Positions 29,501-40,134 of a stretch of 64,000 bases of DNA are shown here, in pieces. A program made the translations under genes and the position numbers. The notes under the pieces were generated by a model. The model was not told the DNA's origin, searched no databases, and saw only the letters and a program-made list of their open reading frames with translations. This stretch comes from Phaeosaccion multiseriatum. Its lineage: Eukaryota; Ochrophyta, other classes. Where the stretch lies: the NCBI GenBank assembly GCA_965112735.1, contig OZ218961.1:1240001-1304000 (forward strand). Reading direction: 5' to 3'. The stretch's first letter is position 1. Each line of letters opens with the position of its first letter.

Positions 29501-31600
29501 TGGGGGCAGTGCAGCTGCAGGAGGGCTACTACCTGTCGTAGTATCTCTCTCTCTTTCCCCCTTGCAGTGCAGCTGCAGGAGGGCTACTACCTGTCGTAGT
29601 ATCTCTCTCTCTTTCCCCCTTGTTTCTGCCTCCTTTCTCCTTCCCTTCCTGTATGCCTCAAATCTCCCTCCCACTCCCTCCCTCCCTCCCTCTATAGAGA
29701 GGCCCAGGACAATCTCAAGAAGGTGGAAGCGTCGCGCAGAAGGATGTCCATCATGGATAGAGAGAAGCTCCGCTCCAACGCGAAGGAGGGATCGCTCAAG
29801 CTGGCCAAGCAGGAAAAGGCAGTGGACAGGTGAGGGGGCATTGGCAGTAGCAGGTGGCAGAGGATGGCAGAGAAGTGCCAATGGCAATGCTAAAGCAGGC
29901 CAGGTAGGGTCCACTCACACGTCAACTTACTCTCCCACTCCGTCTTCTCATTCGCTCACCCACTCACAGGGTTCGTTTCGATTGAGTCTCGCGCGACTAG
30001 TGAGAGCGTGGTGGCCGTAGCGCGAGAGGCCAGAGACAAGAGGCGCCAGTCCATCGCTTTCCGCAGCGCCGCTACCTTCATGGAAAGGAAGGTGCGTGTG
30101 CGCGTGAGTGAGTCAGGCAGTGAGGGCAAGGGTTAAGAGGTGCGGAGAAGTTGGTGCTCTGTTCTGAGTGTCTTTTGTCAACAAATCTCTCCTCTCCTCT
30201 CCTCTTGTCCTCTCTTGCCATCAACCAACACCAATCACAGCACAGGTCATGCCCACTCACCCATCCACTCACCACCCGCTTGGGTCCTCGCCATCCACTC
30301 CTCTTCTCACTCACTCACCCACTCACCACCCTCCAATGCATGCATCAATTGCGTACGTCAATGTGACATTTGGAATTGTCCTGCACCACCAACACCAACA
30401 GGTATGAGAGCAGCAGGCGGAGCTCGAGGGGCAGACGAGGGAGAAGACTCCAAGCCTAGCGAGCTGGAGAGACAAGATGTGAATGCGTATCACCAACGCC
30501 CATGGCTTGGAGGGCGGCCACCGCCATGAGGCACCGCAAGATGAAGAAGAAGAACAAGAAGAAGGAGGAGTCCCTGTCCATTTGGGTGCGTGAGCTAGAG
30601 TGGGAGGGAGGTAGGGGAGCGAGTGAGGGGGCTCCAATCCACTTGCCTGCAGTATGTGGTCATGTCCACCTTTGTCCGCCCTGACTGCCACATACTAGGA
30701 GTGAGTGAGAAAGGCACGGTTGCATCTTCCCCGAGTCCTCAGACGCTGTTCCTTTGGGAGCAAGCACAGTTGACGGCCAATCAGGAGACGCGAGAGCGAG
30801 GGCTTTGTAAAGCACGCAGCGGCGCTCGCTCGAGGAGGGAGGTGGTGAAGGCCAAGAGAGAGAGAGGCGAGGAGGGATGGGGCGGGCATCTCTCCCCAGA
30901 GTGCTGTGTTTGAGGTGGAGGAGGGACACGCAGCTCTCAAGGAGGCTGACGAGGGTGCCCAAGGCCCTTGTGGGGGAGAGGAAGAGGCACGAGAGTAGAG
31001 CGGGCACTCCACGACAGTGCAGCAGCTGCTCTCGGCGCGCGCTAGTGTCGACTTGGCGGACGAGCGGGGCTTCTCTCCGATTTGGCTTGCCTCTCAGAAC
31101 GGACATGGCTCTGTTCTAAGGCATCTCATCTCAGCCCAAGCGGATGTGAACCACGTAGATAGTCTCGGGAGTACTCCGCTTGCTTCGGCAGGCATCGTCT
31201 CAGGGGCATGCGGGCATTGTACAGCAGCTCATCAGGGCCCACGCCAGCATCGACAAGGCTGATCCCGACGGTTTCACTCCTCTTCACGTTGCCTGTCAGC
31301 AAGGGCACGACACCGTGGTGGAGAAGCTTCTCTCTGCGGGAGCACGTGCGGACAAACGGGCCAACGAGGGCGGCGCTTCACCCCTCTACCTCGCAGCGAA
31401 GTTTGGGCACGAGGCAGTCGTCGCTCGTCTCATCTCTGCAGGATCCCCCCATCGATATCACGTCATCACACGGTACCACCCCTCTCCTTACTGCCATCCA
31501 CGCAGACCAGCACGGGACTGCGCGGCAGCTCCTCTCGGCCGGTGCTTCGGTGGACAAGGCCTTCGCTGGGGCACGGCACGGCGGTACAGTAACGAGCCCG
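29300..31600 (+). pseudogene. Coiled-coil plus ankyrin-repeat protein, frameshifted
   Basis: Exon ~29309-29380 (KSQKAKERTLLDGEMKSKS) joins in phase to 29695-29829 (charged helix with LKKVEASRRR and LAKQEKAVD). The next segment (29972-30090, EARDKRRQSIAF) is out of phase by one. From 30900 ankyrin repeats appear: VQQLLSARASVDLADERG, GHGSVLRHLISAQADVN, then GHAGIVQQLIRAHASIDKAD, GHDTVVEKLLSAGARAD, GHEAVVARLISAG, HGTARQLLSAGASVDKA. They lie in three different frames, switching near 31185 and 31445, with an in-frame TAG near 30994. Repeat proteins of this kind usually mediate protein binding. Several lesions suggest decay; a heavily spliced gene or assembly error is the alternative. Confidence 0.7.
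29505..29622. repeat. 59-bp direct tandem duplication
   Basis: Two essentially identical 59-bp units containing GCAGCTGCAGGAGGGCTACT and CTGTCGTAGTATCTCTCTCT, lying in the intron between the two N-terminal exons of the coiled-coil/ankyrin relic. Confidence 0.95.
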
Positions 31601-31819
31601 AGATTAAGCAGCGGCCCGGAGAGGCGGCAGCAGGCTGGAGAGGGCCTGGAGTGTGGGGAGCGAGACGTGGGAGAGCATGGCGGAGGAGATGGGCTGGGCG
31701 AGGTGGGGGCTGGTAGGGCAACGACGACTTTGGCAACGAAAAGAGTAGCGCTCCAGCCTCCAGCTTGCTCGCTTGGCTTGCACCAGTCATGCAGCCCATG
31801 CGAGTGAGCCTAGCTAGCT

Positions 31820-32245
31820 ATCCCCCCATCGGGAGAGAGAGACTGCCCACGGCACACTGGGCTTGGTGTAGGAGCGGTGAAGTGATTGCGATCCTCTGTC
31901 GCAGAGAGGAGCGGAGCACAGGAGTTGGGGGGTCCGGTGGGGGAGGGGTGTCACGTGTATAGCTCACGGGATCAATGGATGAAGTGTATAAAAAGGGAGG
32001 GAGGGAAAGTCAGTTCGTTTGAAGCGGGGAGAGTGTAATCCCGATGGATAGATGCCGAGGGCTTCCTTCCTGGGTGGGGTATCCGGGCACAGCAAGCAGT
32101 CGTAGCTGAAGAGAAGGGTATACTATTTCTGCTAAACACACAATGGTTTTTAATTGGAAATTTCAAAATAAAACCTTTCCTGCTATACAACAATGGCGTG
32201 GGGGCTTTCCCTCTCTCTCGCCTTCTCCTCCTCCTCCTCCTCCTC

Positions 32246-32282
<37 letters not shown>

Positions 32283-32337
32283 CCTACCACTACCTGCTAG
32301 TGGTTAACAGTCCCCATCTCTCCTCTGCCCTCCTGAG
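31820..32337. other. Gap between ankyrin relic and next minus-strand gene
   Basis: No supported gene. It holds an AT-richer stretch at 31970-32190 with AATAAA at 32167, and a TCC/TGC trinucleotide tract at 32226-32281 just downstream of the stop of the next gene. Confidence 0.5.
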
Positions 32338-32988
32338 CTACTGCTGCACGGCCCCCAGCACAGCGTGCAGATCCACCACCAGCTGCTCCATGTCCGCGCT
32401 CTCCTCGTAGCCGTGCAGCGCAGCCATGACCCTCGAGTCGCGAGCGTCGAACATGGCCAGCAGAGCCGCCCCCGCCGCCGGAGAGGGCACAATGGCGTTC
32501 TTCACCAAGTCCGCCACGAGCGTCTGGAACAAGCTCTCCCGGCCCGCAGACGTCATGTCCACCCCTCGTGCTCTGCCTCCCTCCTCCCCTTCCTCCTCCT
32601 CCTCGCCCTCCTCTTCGTAGCCTGCTGATGCCGCTCCTCCTCCTCCTCCTGAAAGCGGCACTCCCCGCAAGGAGGAAGAGGAGGAGGAGGAGGAGGAGGA
32701 GGAGGAAGAGGAGGAGGAAGAGGAGGAGGGGGCCTGCAGCTGCTCCAGCGTCACCCAGGCCAGCCGCCGGAGAGTGTCCTTGAAGTCGGTCTCGTCCTTC
32801 TCCAGACGGAACACCTCAAGAGCGGCGGCTATGGACGGGTCCGACCTCTGCACACACAGCTGCAGGGCAGTGCTCTCCAGATCGGACAGGTGCATGCTTG
32901 CCACAATCTCACCAAAGCGCCGGTCCAAGCCATGCGACCAGCCGTGCGACCAGCCGGTCCTTGCAGTCACCGTAATCAAGCTGCACAC
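32338..32988 (-). CDS. Hypothetical protein, C-terminal part
   Basis: Open frame ending at 32338. Two similar helical segments flank a low-complexity middle: AALEVFRLEKDETDFKDTLR and, near the C-terminus, VMAALHGYEESADMEQLVVD. They look like two copies of one ~80-residue helical module separated by poly-Ser, Gly and poly-Glu runs. The middle is encoded by CCT/GAG-type trinucleotide tracts. Upstream the frame has a short GWSHGWSHG duplication and no clear ATG, so a 5' exon is probably missing. A degraded trace of the upstream part (AAAGCGCCGGTCCA) recurs at 40008, so it belongs to the local segmental duplication. The family is not recognised. Confidence 0.5.
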   Translation of the reverse strand: MCSLITVTARTGWSHGWSHGLDRRFGEIVASMHLSDLESTALQLCVQRSDPSIAAALEVFRLEKDETDFKDTLRRLAWVTLEQLQAPSSSSSSSSSSSSSSSSSSSLRGVPLSGGGGGAASAGYEEEGEEEEEGEEGGRARGVDMTSAGRESLFQTLVADLVKNAIVPSPAAGAALLAMFDARDSRVMAALHGYEESADMEQLVVDLHAVLGAVQQ

Positions 32989-33124
32989 GTCTCACCTCCT
33001 CCACTCGTCCGTCATGTAATCATCACCGTCTCCGCTTCGGCCTTATACTCTTCCCCCTCCCTCCCGCCGCCCTCCTCCTTCATCATCATCAGCGTGCTGC
33101 GTTCGCGTCACCTTAAGAATACTA

Positions 33125-33179
33125 CTACTCCACCTCCTCCTCCTCCTCATCCTCCTCCTCCTCCTCCTCCTCCTCCTCC

Positions 33180-33214
<35 letters not shown>

Positions 33215-34867
33215 TTCATCATCATTATCCTCATCCCCACTCCCCTCATATGCGAAGAACCTCACTTCAAGGCCCTCGGGCAGCTGGGCAGGGAGCTCGT
33301 TTCCCTCCCTAACCTCAAGTCGCTCCAGACCTGCAGGTAGATCCGATAGGGGCTGGTTATACTGGATTCCCAGCTGCAGAGTCCGAAGAGAGGCAGGCAG
33401 GGTTAACGGATGATTAAACCTCGACCTATAGGGAAATTCCAGCTCCTCCAGCCCGTCCGGCAGATCCGATAGGGGCTGGTCATACTCCTCTCCCAGCTCC
33501 AGAGTCCGAAGAGAGGCAGGCAGGGTTAACGGATGATTAAACGTCGAGGCACAGTGAAATGTCAGCTCCTTGAGCCCGTCCGGCAGATCCGATAGGGGCT
33601 GACTGTAATACTTTCCCAGCTGCAGAGTCCGAAGAGAGGCAGGCAGGATCAACGGATGATTAAAGCTCGAATAATCGGAAAATCTCAGCTCCTTCAGCCC
33701 GTCCGGCAGATCCGATAGTGGCTGGGTATACTCCTCTCCCAGCTGCAGAGTCCGAAGAGTGGCAGGCAGGGTTAACGGATGATTAAACGTCGAGTAACGG
33801 GCAAATCTCAGCTCCTTCAGCCCGTCCGGCAGATCCGATAGGGGCAGCGTGTAGTACGGTCCCAGCTGCAGAGTCCGAAGAGAGGCAGGCAGGGCCAATG
33901 GATGATTGAACGCGGAATTGCAGGCAAACTTCAGCTCCTTCAGCCCGTCCGGCAGATCCGATAGCGGCCGGTCATACCTAAGTCCCAGCTCCAGAGTCCG
34001 AAGAGTGGCAGGCAGGGTTAACGGATGATTAAACCACGAGTCGCAGGGAAATCTCAGCTCCTTCAGCCCGTCCGGCAGATCCGATAGGGGCCGGTTATAC
34101 GTCCACCCCAGCTGCAGGGTCCGAAGAGAGCTAGGAAGAGTCATGTCATGGTTAAACCATCTCCCAAGCGTGATCTTCCGCAGCGATTGGGGGAGGTCCA
34201 AAGGACAATCGTACATGGACTCAGGACGGAAGCTCAACTCTCTCAAGGCGTGCGGAAGTTTGACCTCTTCGAAAAACTCTCTCCCAAAATGTACACTCTG
34301 TAGCCAGTCAGGAAGACGCAGGCCACGACAGTTGAAATTATCTCCCAAGCGAACGTGCTTCACCGAGGGAGGGAGCACTCTCAGCCCTTCCTGGACAAGG
34401 GCAATGTCCGCCGCCCGAGTAGCACCAGATGAAACCCACCGTGCACGGCCCAGCGTGACAGCGCTGACCGGAAAATGCCTTTCGTTGGGAATGTCCCCTC
34501 CTCCCTCTCCACACTGCTGGGCCCGCTGCTGCTCCTCCTGGACGCATGGTCTTTGTCCATCCTCACCAGCAGAGGATGCTCCTCCTTCCCCAGATGGCTC
34601 AAGCTCAAGCCGCTGCTGGTGCTCGAGCATCTTCAGCATTCTCTGCTGGACTGCGTTAGGCACTTCGCAGTGTAGAACAACTCGCCTGCCCACGACTGCA
34701 TCCACCACTCTGGACAAGCCCCACAGACTCCTGAAGGAGCCCACGTTTGCAACAATGAGGGTCAGCACCTTCACTCCATCCCAGTCATTGGGACCTTCTG
34801 ACCGCCGCCTTGAAGCACCAGATGCGATGGTGGTCTCGGCTGCTGCTCGTCTCTTTCCCCCCTCCAT
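33125..34867 (-). CDS. FNIP-repeat leucine-rich protein, copy A
   Basis: Single-exon frame from ATG 34867, 580 residues. The N-terminal ~170 residues are basic, then Gln/Glu-rich. The rest is six to seven ~41-residue repeats of the form LPDGLKELRF...FNHPLTLPASLRTLQLG..Y.QPLSD, matching the FNIP pattern (FN.P..LP.sL..L.lG) known from Dictyostelium and giant viruses. FNIP arrays form LRR-like solenoids for protein binding and often accompany F-boxes; no clear F-box is seen here. The C-terminus is a pure Asp/Glu run coded by an ATC/TCC microsatellite (33130-33225) that copy B lacks. Repeat units are ~123 bp and nearly identical at DNA level, so unit number can change by unequal exchange. Confidence 0.9.
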
Positions 34868-35118
34868 TCTTTCTTCTTCTCTCTCCGCCTATTCACCGAA
34901 TAAATTCCTCTGTCGACGCAAAACTCACCCAAACAAGCAGAGAGCGGGGAAGGTAGGGCGAGGGGTTGGAAGGGAGGTTGTCCGCCGTGTGCTCACAATG
35001 ACGGGGGAAGGAGGATGGGGAAATAGTTCGGGGGGAAGGCCGCCTCCCAAAAGTAAAGAAAAGCTGCTGAGGTTGGGGTGGGGTCTTGGAAAGAACCAAC
35101 AGGCACACATCATGGGTT

Positions 35119-36110
35119 CCCGCAGACCTCCTCCCCTTGGTCCAGAGAGTCTGAGCCTGACAGGGACGACAACAGGGAAAGCCGAGGCAGCAGCTCCGTT
35201 AGCAGCAGCAGCCTCTTCGCAAGCGGTCACTCTCGCCGGCCTCTCCCCGGAGGCGATGCAGCAGCGGGAGTGATGCAAAGCCACCTGAGCAGCAGCCACA
35301 GCAGCAGAGGCTCAAGCGGAGGAGGAGGAGGAGGAGGAGGAAGAGGACGAGAAACGTGTCACCTTGCTCGGAGGTACAACGACAGCAAGTCGCCTCACGG
35401 CCGCCAGCTCAAGAGGTACGACAGGAGGACACAAAGAAACAAGTAGGAAGGAGGGGGAGAGGAGTACCTGCGTGTGAGGTTCGCTGGGAGGCTGGCTGGG
35501 GCCCTGGCTGGGGACGGAAGAGTGGAGCCGGCAAGCAGCCAAGGGTTCCGTTTCTCTTTCCTCCTTGCTGCACATCTTCTCTTCTTCATCTCCTCGCACA
35601 GGCCTTCGAGACGAAGGCAATGTCGCCTTTGACCACCCGTACTGCAAGCGAGAGAGGGAGAAGCTCAGGCACGACCCGCTTGTTATGGAGCAGCTGCAGG
35701 TGCGAAAGCGTGTGTGCGCGTGCGTGTACATGCGCGCGTGGTGCGTGTGTGCGAGTGTGTGCGTACGGGTGTGCAGACGGGCGTGCAGGTGTGTGTATCT
35801 GGCTGTGTCCCCTGCAGGGTGGTGCTTCTGTGTGTCGCTCACGTGGTGCACAGCCCCTTTGAGTCTACCGTCACCCTCTATCTACCATGGCATTTGCTCT
35901 ATTATCAACTCCCCATCCGTCCTCCCTCTCCTTGGGGGCGTGCATCACTGGGTTAGTGATTACAGAGGTTCTGGGATGCCTTTCCAGAGTCCTCCAAGGA
36001 CGAAAGTGCGCATCGCCTCAAGGCCCATGTGCTACACCTTAACATGCTCATTTGCAAGTCTCTCTACCACCCCGACGACTTTAATCTTGTGGAGGCCAGC
36101 AAGGTCGTTG
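35119..36110 (+). other. Tentative plus-strand exons of an unrecognised gene
   Basis: Three coding-like pieces. 35119-35442 is the copy-A version of the acidic exon intact in copy B, here shifted by a 4-bp loss near 35372. 35602-35699 encodes VAFDHPYCKREREKLRHDP and ends at a GT donor. 35971-36106 encodes FWDAFPESSKDESAHRLKAH and HLNMLICKSLYHPDDFNLVE. The last two join naturally (..MEQLQ|RFWDAF..) and look like a real helical protein. They are absent from copy B. They do not resemble the N-terminus of glutamate decarboxylase, so either a different gene ends here or gene fragments are juxtaposed. Confidence 0.4.
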
Positions 36111-37310
36111 CAAATGTTGGGTTGGTTTGGTGGGTCGGCGGGTGGGTGGGCGAGTGCGTCGGTGCGTGGGTGGGTGGGGTATGTGCAAGTCGTCTCATCT
36201 CCTCTCGTCTGTCCTGTCTCTCCCTGTGCTCTCTATGCTCTCTGTGCACATCACCATCCTTCTATCCGCCCATCTACTGCCATCTGTCCCTCCCCACCCC
36301 TTGGCAGTGGCTGGGAGGTGACCAGGCGTCCCTCACGCTCAATTTCTCTAAAAGCTCCGGCAACATCGTCGCACAGTACTACAACTTCATCCGGTAAGTC
36401 AGTGACGGACTGAATGACTCACTGACTGAGGGAGTGCGTGAGCGAGTAAGCGAGTGAATTCCTGAGTACCAAAGAGTCGGTCAGTCAGTACGGAGTGTCA
36501 GAGGGCAACGCTGGATGGCACTGGATGGAAGTGGCGAGTTGCAGTTTCCGAGCCGAGGTCCTGTGAAGCGCGATGGTCCTCGGACCCCACTCGAAGCTTT
36601 CCCCCTTGTCTTCCCCCCTCTCTTCTCCTTGTCCTCATCTCTCTCTCTCTCCCTCTCTACGCGCTTGTTGCGTGTGCGTTTCGTCTCTTGCTCTGCGGCC
36701 CTACATACCTGTCCCTCCGTGCTGTATCACCAACTGCTGTGCTGTGCTGTGCTATATCTGTGCTGCGTCGACTTCCATGAAAGGCTTGGGCAAGTCCGGG
36801 TATTTCCAAGTCATGGTACGTCCTGACACCACTCAATACTTACTTGCTTACTTACGCCCATTCTTGTGCTGTCGAGACGTAATTAAGACTACAACGGTGC
36901 AGTCAACTTTGCCGTCTGTGGTGGCGACACCCACTACCCGTACGACTGCCCAGCACGACTACTAGAAACCGACCTGCTTGTGCCAGGGCCAACAGTACTC
37001 TGCATAGCATACAGTTTCACGCCCCTCACAGCTCCTCCACTCTCTCTTTCGCTCTTCGCTTAACTGAGCTGCTTTGATGGCATTTTCTGCTCAAGCGAGT
37101 GGAGGTAAAGGCTCCTTCTTGCCTGACTTTCAGTGGAGGTCGGTCAATCCCTCCAGACCATTCCCGTCGCTCACCGCCCCTCCTTCCTGTTCACTTGCAT
37201 CGCACCTTCACCGCTCCCGTGTTACTCTCCCTCTGTCTCTCGCTTCTCTCGCGACCGGTGGCGGGGCTCTTCTGTTCTTCTTCTCGTGATATGATCAGCG
37301 TAACTGTATG

Positions 37311-37612
37311 GTAAGTGGGTGGGTGAGTGAGTGAGTGAGTGAGTGAGATAGTGAGTGAGTGAGTGAGATAGTGAGTGACTGTGAGTGGGTGAGCGGGTGT
37401 GTGGGTGGGTGAGTGTGAGTGAGTGAGTGAGTGAGTGAGTGGGTGAGTGGGTGAGTGGGTGAGTGAGTGAGTGAGTGAGTGAGTGAGTGAGTGCATGCGT
37501 GAGTGCATGCGTGAGTGATTGAGCGAGTGATTGAGCGAGTGGGTGAGTGGGTGAGTGGGTGAGTGAGTGAGTGAGTGAGTGCATGGGTGAGTGAGTGAGT
37601 GAGTGAGTGAGC
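37311..37612. repeat. (GAGT)n intronic tract, copy A
   Basis: GAGT/GGGT tetranucleotides in the decarboxylase intron, counterpart of 43955-44308. Confidence 0.95.
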
Positions 37613-38036
37613 AGCTCCAATCATGCCTTTGCCCCTCCTCTTTGTTGCCCACCGCCCCTCCACTTGCTTCTCACCCACGACTTTTCCCTCCCTTTACGCT
37701 CCTCTCCCCTTGCCCGCCGCTGCGACGCGCCGCACTCAGGAGAATGCAGAGTTCTTGCGCTCGTCGCTCGTCAAGACGGTGAGCATACAGACACTCCCTT
37801 AAAAGGATGGCATTGGATGGCTTGACTTACAACATAAGTACTGGATGAGAACCACCCCCTCCCTCCCTCTTACCCCTCAGGGCATGGTGACCATCGTGGA
37901 CAAGGCGCACATCCCCGTGGTGGCGTGGAGTCTCACCACTGGCGCCAACTGCAGCGTATTCGACCTCCAGGACAAGCTTCGCAACAAGGGCTGGATAGTG
38001 CCGGCCTGCACGTGCCCACAGGGCGCCACTGACATG

Positions 38037-38170
38037 GTGTGTGTTTGTGCGTGGGTGTGTGGGTGCGTGGGTGCGTGAGTGCGTGGGTGCGTGGGTGCGT
38101 GTGTGCGTGTGTGTGGGAGCGTGTGCGTACGTGGGTGCGTGGGTGCGTGAGGGCGTGGGTGCGCGTCTGG
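38037..38170. repeat. (GTGC/GGGT)n tract at a donor
   Basis: Starts at the donor ATG|GTGTGTGTTTGTGC. A similar (GTGC)n tract begins at the donor 38600 and runs to ~38782, and an (AC)n tract covers 38846-39015. Confidence 0.92.
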
Positions 38171-38862
38171 GTGTGGATGAGAGGGTGGGCGAAGGCGCAA
38201 GAGGACTCTCCACAGGGCATGAGCCGGTCATGATGCTCCGAGCTTCGTGCCATGAGTGCTCTACTTTCATCCAGCACCCTGACGCAACTGACCTTCCCTC
38301 CTTCCCTCCTTCCCTCTCCTCCTCTCCCTCTCTTTGTCCCTCTCTTCGTCGCCTCCTCTCGCTCCCTCCTTCCCTCACTGTCCCTCTCTCCTCCCTCTCT
38401 CCCTCCCTCCCTCCCTCTCGCTGCCTCTCCTCACTCACTCATACCCATTCATCCCCCTCCTCCCCCCAGGCCATCATGCGGGTGGTGGTGAAGGCGAACT
38501 TCTCGCCGTGACTTGGCGGAAGTGCTGATGAGCGACATCCTCGCCGCCTTCTCCTTCTTCCAGCAGCACCCCACCACTCCCCTCGAGCTGGAGACGCCGG
38601 TGCGTGCGCGTGCGTGCGTGAGTGCGTGTGTGTATGTGCGTGCGTGCGTGCGAGGGCGCGTGCATGTGTGTTTGCGTATGTGAGCGCGTGAGTGCGTGTG
38701 CGTGCGTGCGTGTGTGAGCGCGTGCGTGCGTGCGTCCATGAGTGCGTGTCTGTGTGCGTGCGTGCGTGCGTATGTGAGTGCGTAGTCTACGCCCGGGTTG
38801 TTTGCTTCGCGGGGTTCGCCTTGCCTTGTGCACAGGTCGGCTCTGGACACACACACACACAC

Positions 38863-38899
<37 letters not shown>

Positions 38900-39181
38900 C
38901 GCACACTCACACACAGGCACACGCACAACGGCACACAGACACAGCCATAGACACACACTCTCTCACACACTCTCTTTGCCCCTCTCTCTCTCACACACAC
39001 ACACACACACAAACACACTTTCCACCGACAACACCACCCCCATTGGCAGGCGAGGAAGAAACCCAAGGGGGTGCAGGAGAGGGGCGCCGCCGCCGCGAGC
39101 AAGGACCTTGGGCGGCTCCACTCACTTGGATCGGACGCAACGCACCGCCTCAGCGGAGAGAAGACCAACCGGGTGTGCTAA

Positions 39182-40134
39182 GTGGTGTGGAGGGAGGGGA
39201 GGGGGCTGCCGTAGATAGGTATATGGGGCAGCTGTAGGTGTATGGGTTAGGAGGGAGCCTCGGCAGCAGCAGAAGCAGTGGAGTAATAGCAGCAGTAGTG
39301 AGGAGCAAGTCGCCAGTAGGAGCCAGAGACCGGAGTGCGCTGAAGGTTCGAGAGGGGGGGAGGAGCAGAGGCGAGGCGAGAGTCTATTTATTCAAGGGCG
39401 GGCGGGAGGGAGGGAGTATGCGAGTATGGGACCATTGACTGGATTCGGCGGGTGTGTGGCGGTGGCGGTGTGTGGGTGCAGGAGTGAGTGGGAGAGTGGG
39501 GCCCTCGCTTCTGCCCTTACAGGAACCGTCCAGTGAGAAACAGTCCGGCGAGGAGCAGCCAGCCAGTCTGAAGGCTGAGCTGGACAGGGATGGGTACTGA
39601 GAGGAATGGCAGCAAGCCAAGGAAGGGGGGAGCAGCGAGCAGAGCAAGCACGGCTTGGCTGCCTTCGCTTTTGTGATTTCGACATGCTTTGAACTCTACT
39701 CGTTATATACACACACATATATCCCAAGTCGCTTTTTCACACAAGCTTTACTTGAATTTGCAATGGGAGGTAGCTAGATCAGACTCTCCTCTTATCTCTC
39801 ACTGCGAGCCCCGCCGATAACGCTATATCTGTAGCGTGTATTACTTGCTGTCTCAAATCTGTAACCATTGTATAACCGCCTTTTTGGGCCGTTTCTTTTC
39901 GGACGCCACAGCGACAGCCCAGAGCGCTTCTGCGTCGCTAACTTTGGCCTCTTCAGATCCCAGAGCGCTCGTTACATCCATCCATCAAGACTCCGCCAAC
40001 CCCGCCAAAGCGCCGGTCCATACAGTGCGACCACTCCTTGACACCGTAGCTGGGCTACACCTCATCTCCTCGACTCGTCTTCATCACCATGAGCATCTCC
40101 CGCTTTACTTTAGTACTCTTCCTCCTCCTTCTAC
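39182..40134. other. Spacer between decarboxylase copy A and FNIP copy B
   Basis: No supported gene. 39182-39880 is unique, with purine-rich stretches. 39890-40134 carries degraded similarity to 32900-33120 (CAAAGCGCCGGTCCA), marking the left limit of duplication copy B. Confidence 0.55.

Larger units (their letters stand above)
32900..38040. repeat. Segmental duplication, copy A
   Basis: Closely matched to about 39890-44745: the FNIP gene, its 5' flank, a plus-strand acidic exon, and glutamate decarboxylase C-terminal exons, in the same order and orientation. Copy A has ~560 bp (about 35540-36105) missing from B and ~95 bp more near 36815. Copy B has 54 bp more near 42490-42545 and more FNIP units. 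Confidence 0.9.
36308..39181 (+). pseudogene. Glutamate decarboxylase C-terminal exons, copy A
   Basis: Glutamate decarboxylase makes GABA from glutamate with PLP. Exons: 36308-36393 (GGDQASLTLNFSKSSGNIVA, QYYNFIR), ~36787-36814 (LGKSGYFQVM), 37740-37778 (ENAEFLRSSLVKT), 37881-38036 (HIPVVAWSL, LRNKGWIVPACTCP), 38470-38599 (MRVVVKANFS), 39050-39181, ending KTNRVC. That ending matches plant enzymes, whose tails bind calmodulin. Defects: the PLP-binding core is absent (only ~200 bp separate unrelated exons from 36308), the acceptor before LGKSGYF is GG instead of AG, and one extra C at 38506-38507 puts a TGA right after ANFSP. GT/GC and AC microsatellites fill the introns. Confidence 0.8.

Noticed and set aside
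35602-36106. Treating these exons as the N-terminus of glutamate decarboxylase
   Set aside because: The sequence shows none of the decarboxylase N-terminal or PLP motifs and is absent from duplication copy B.
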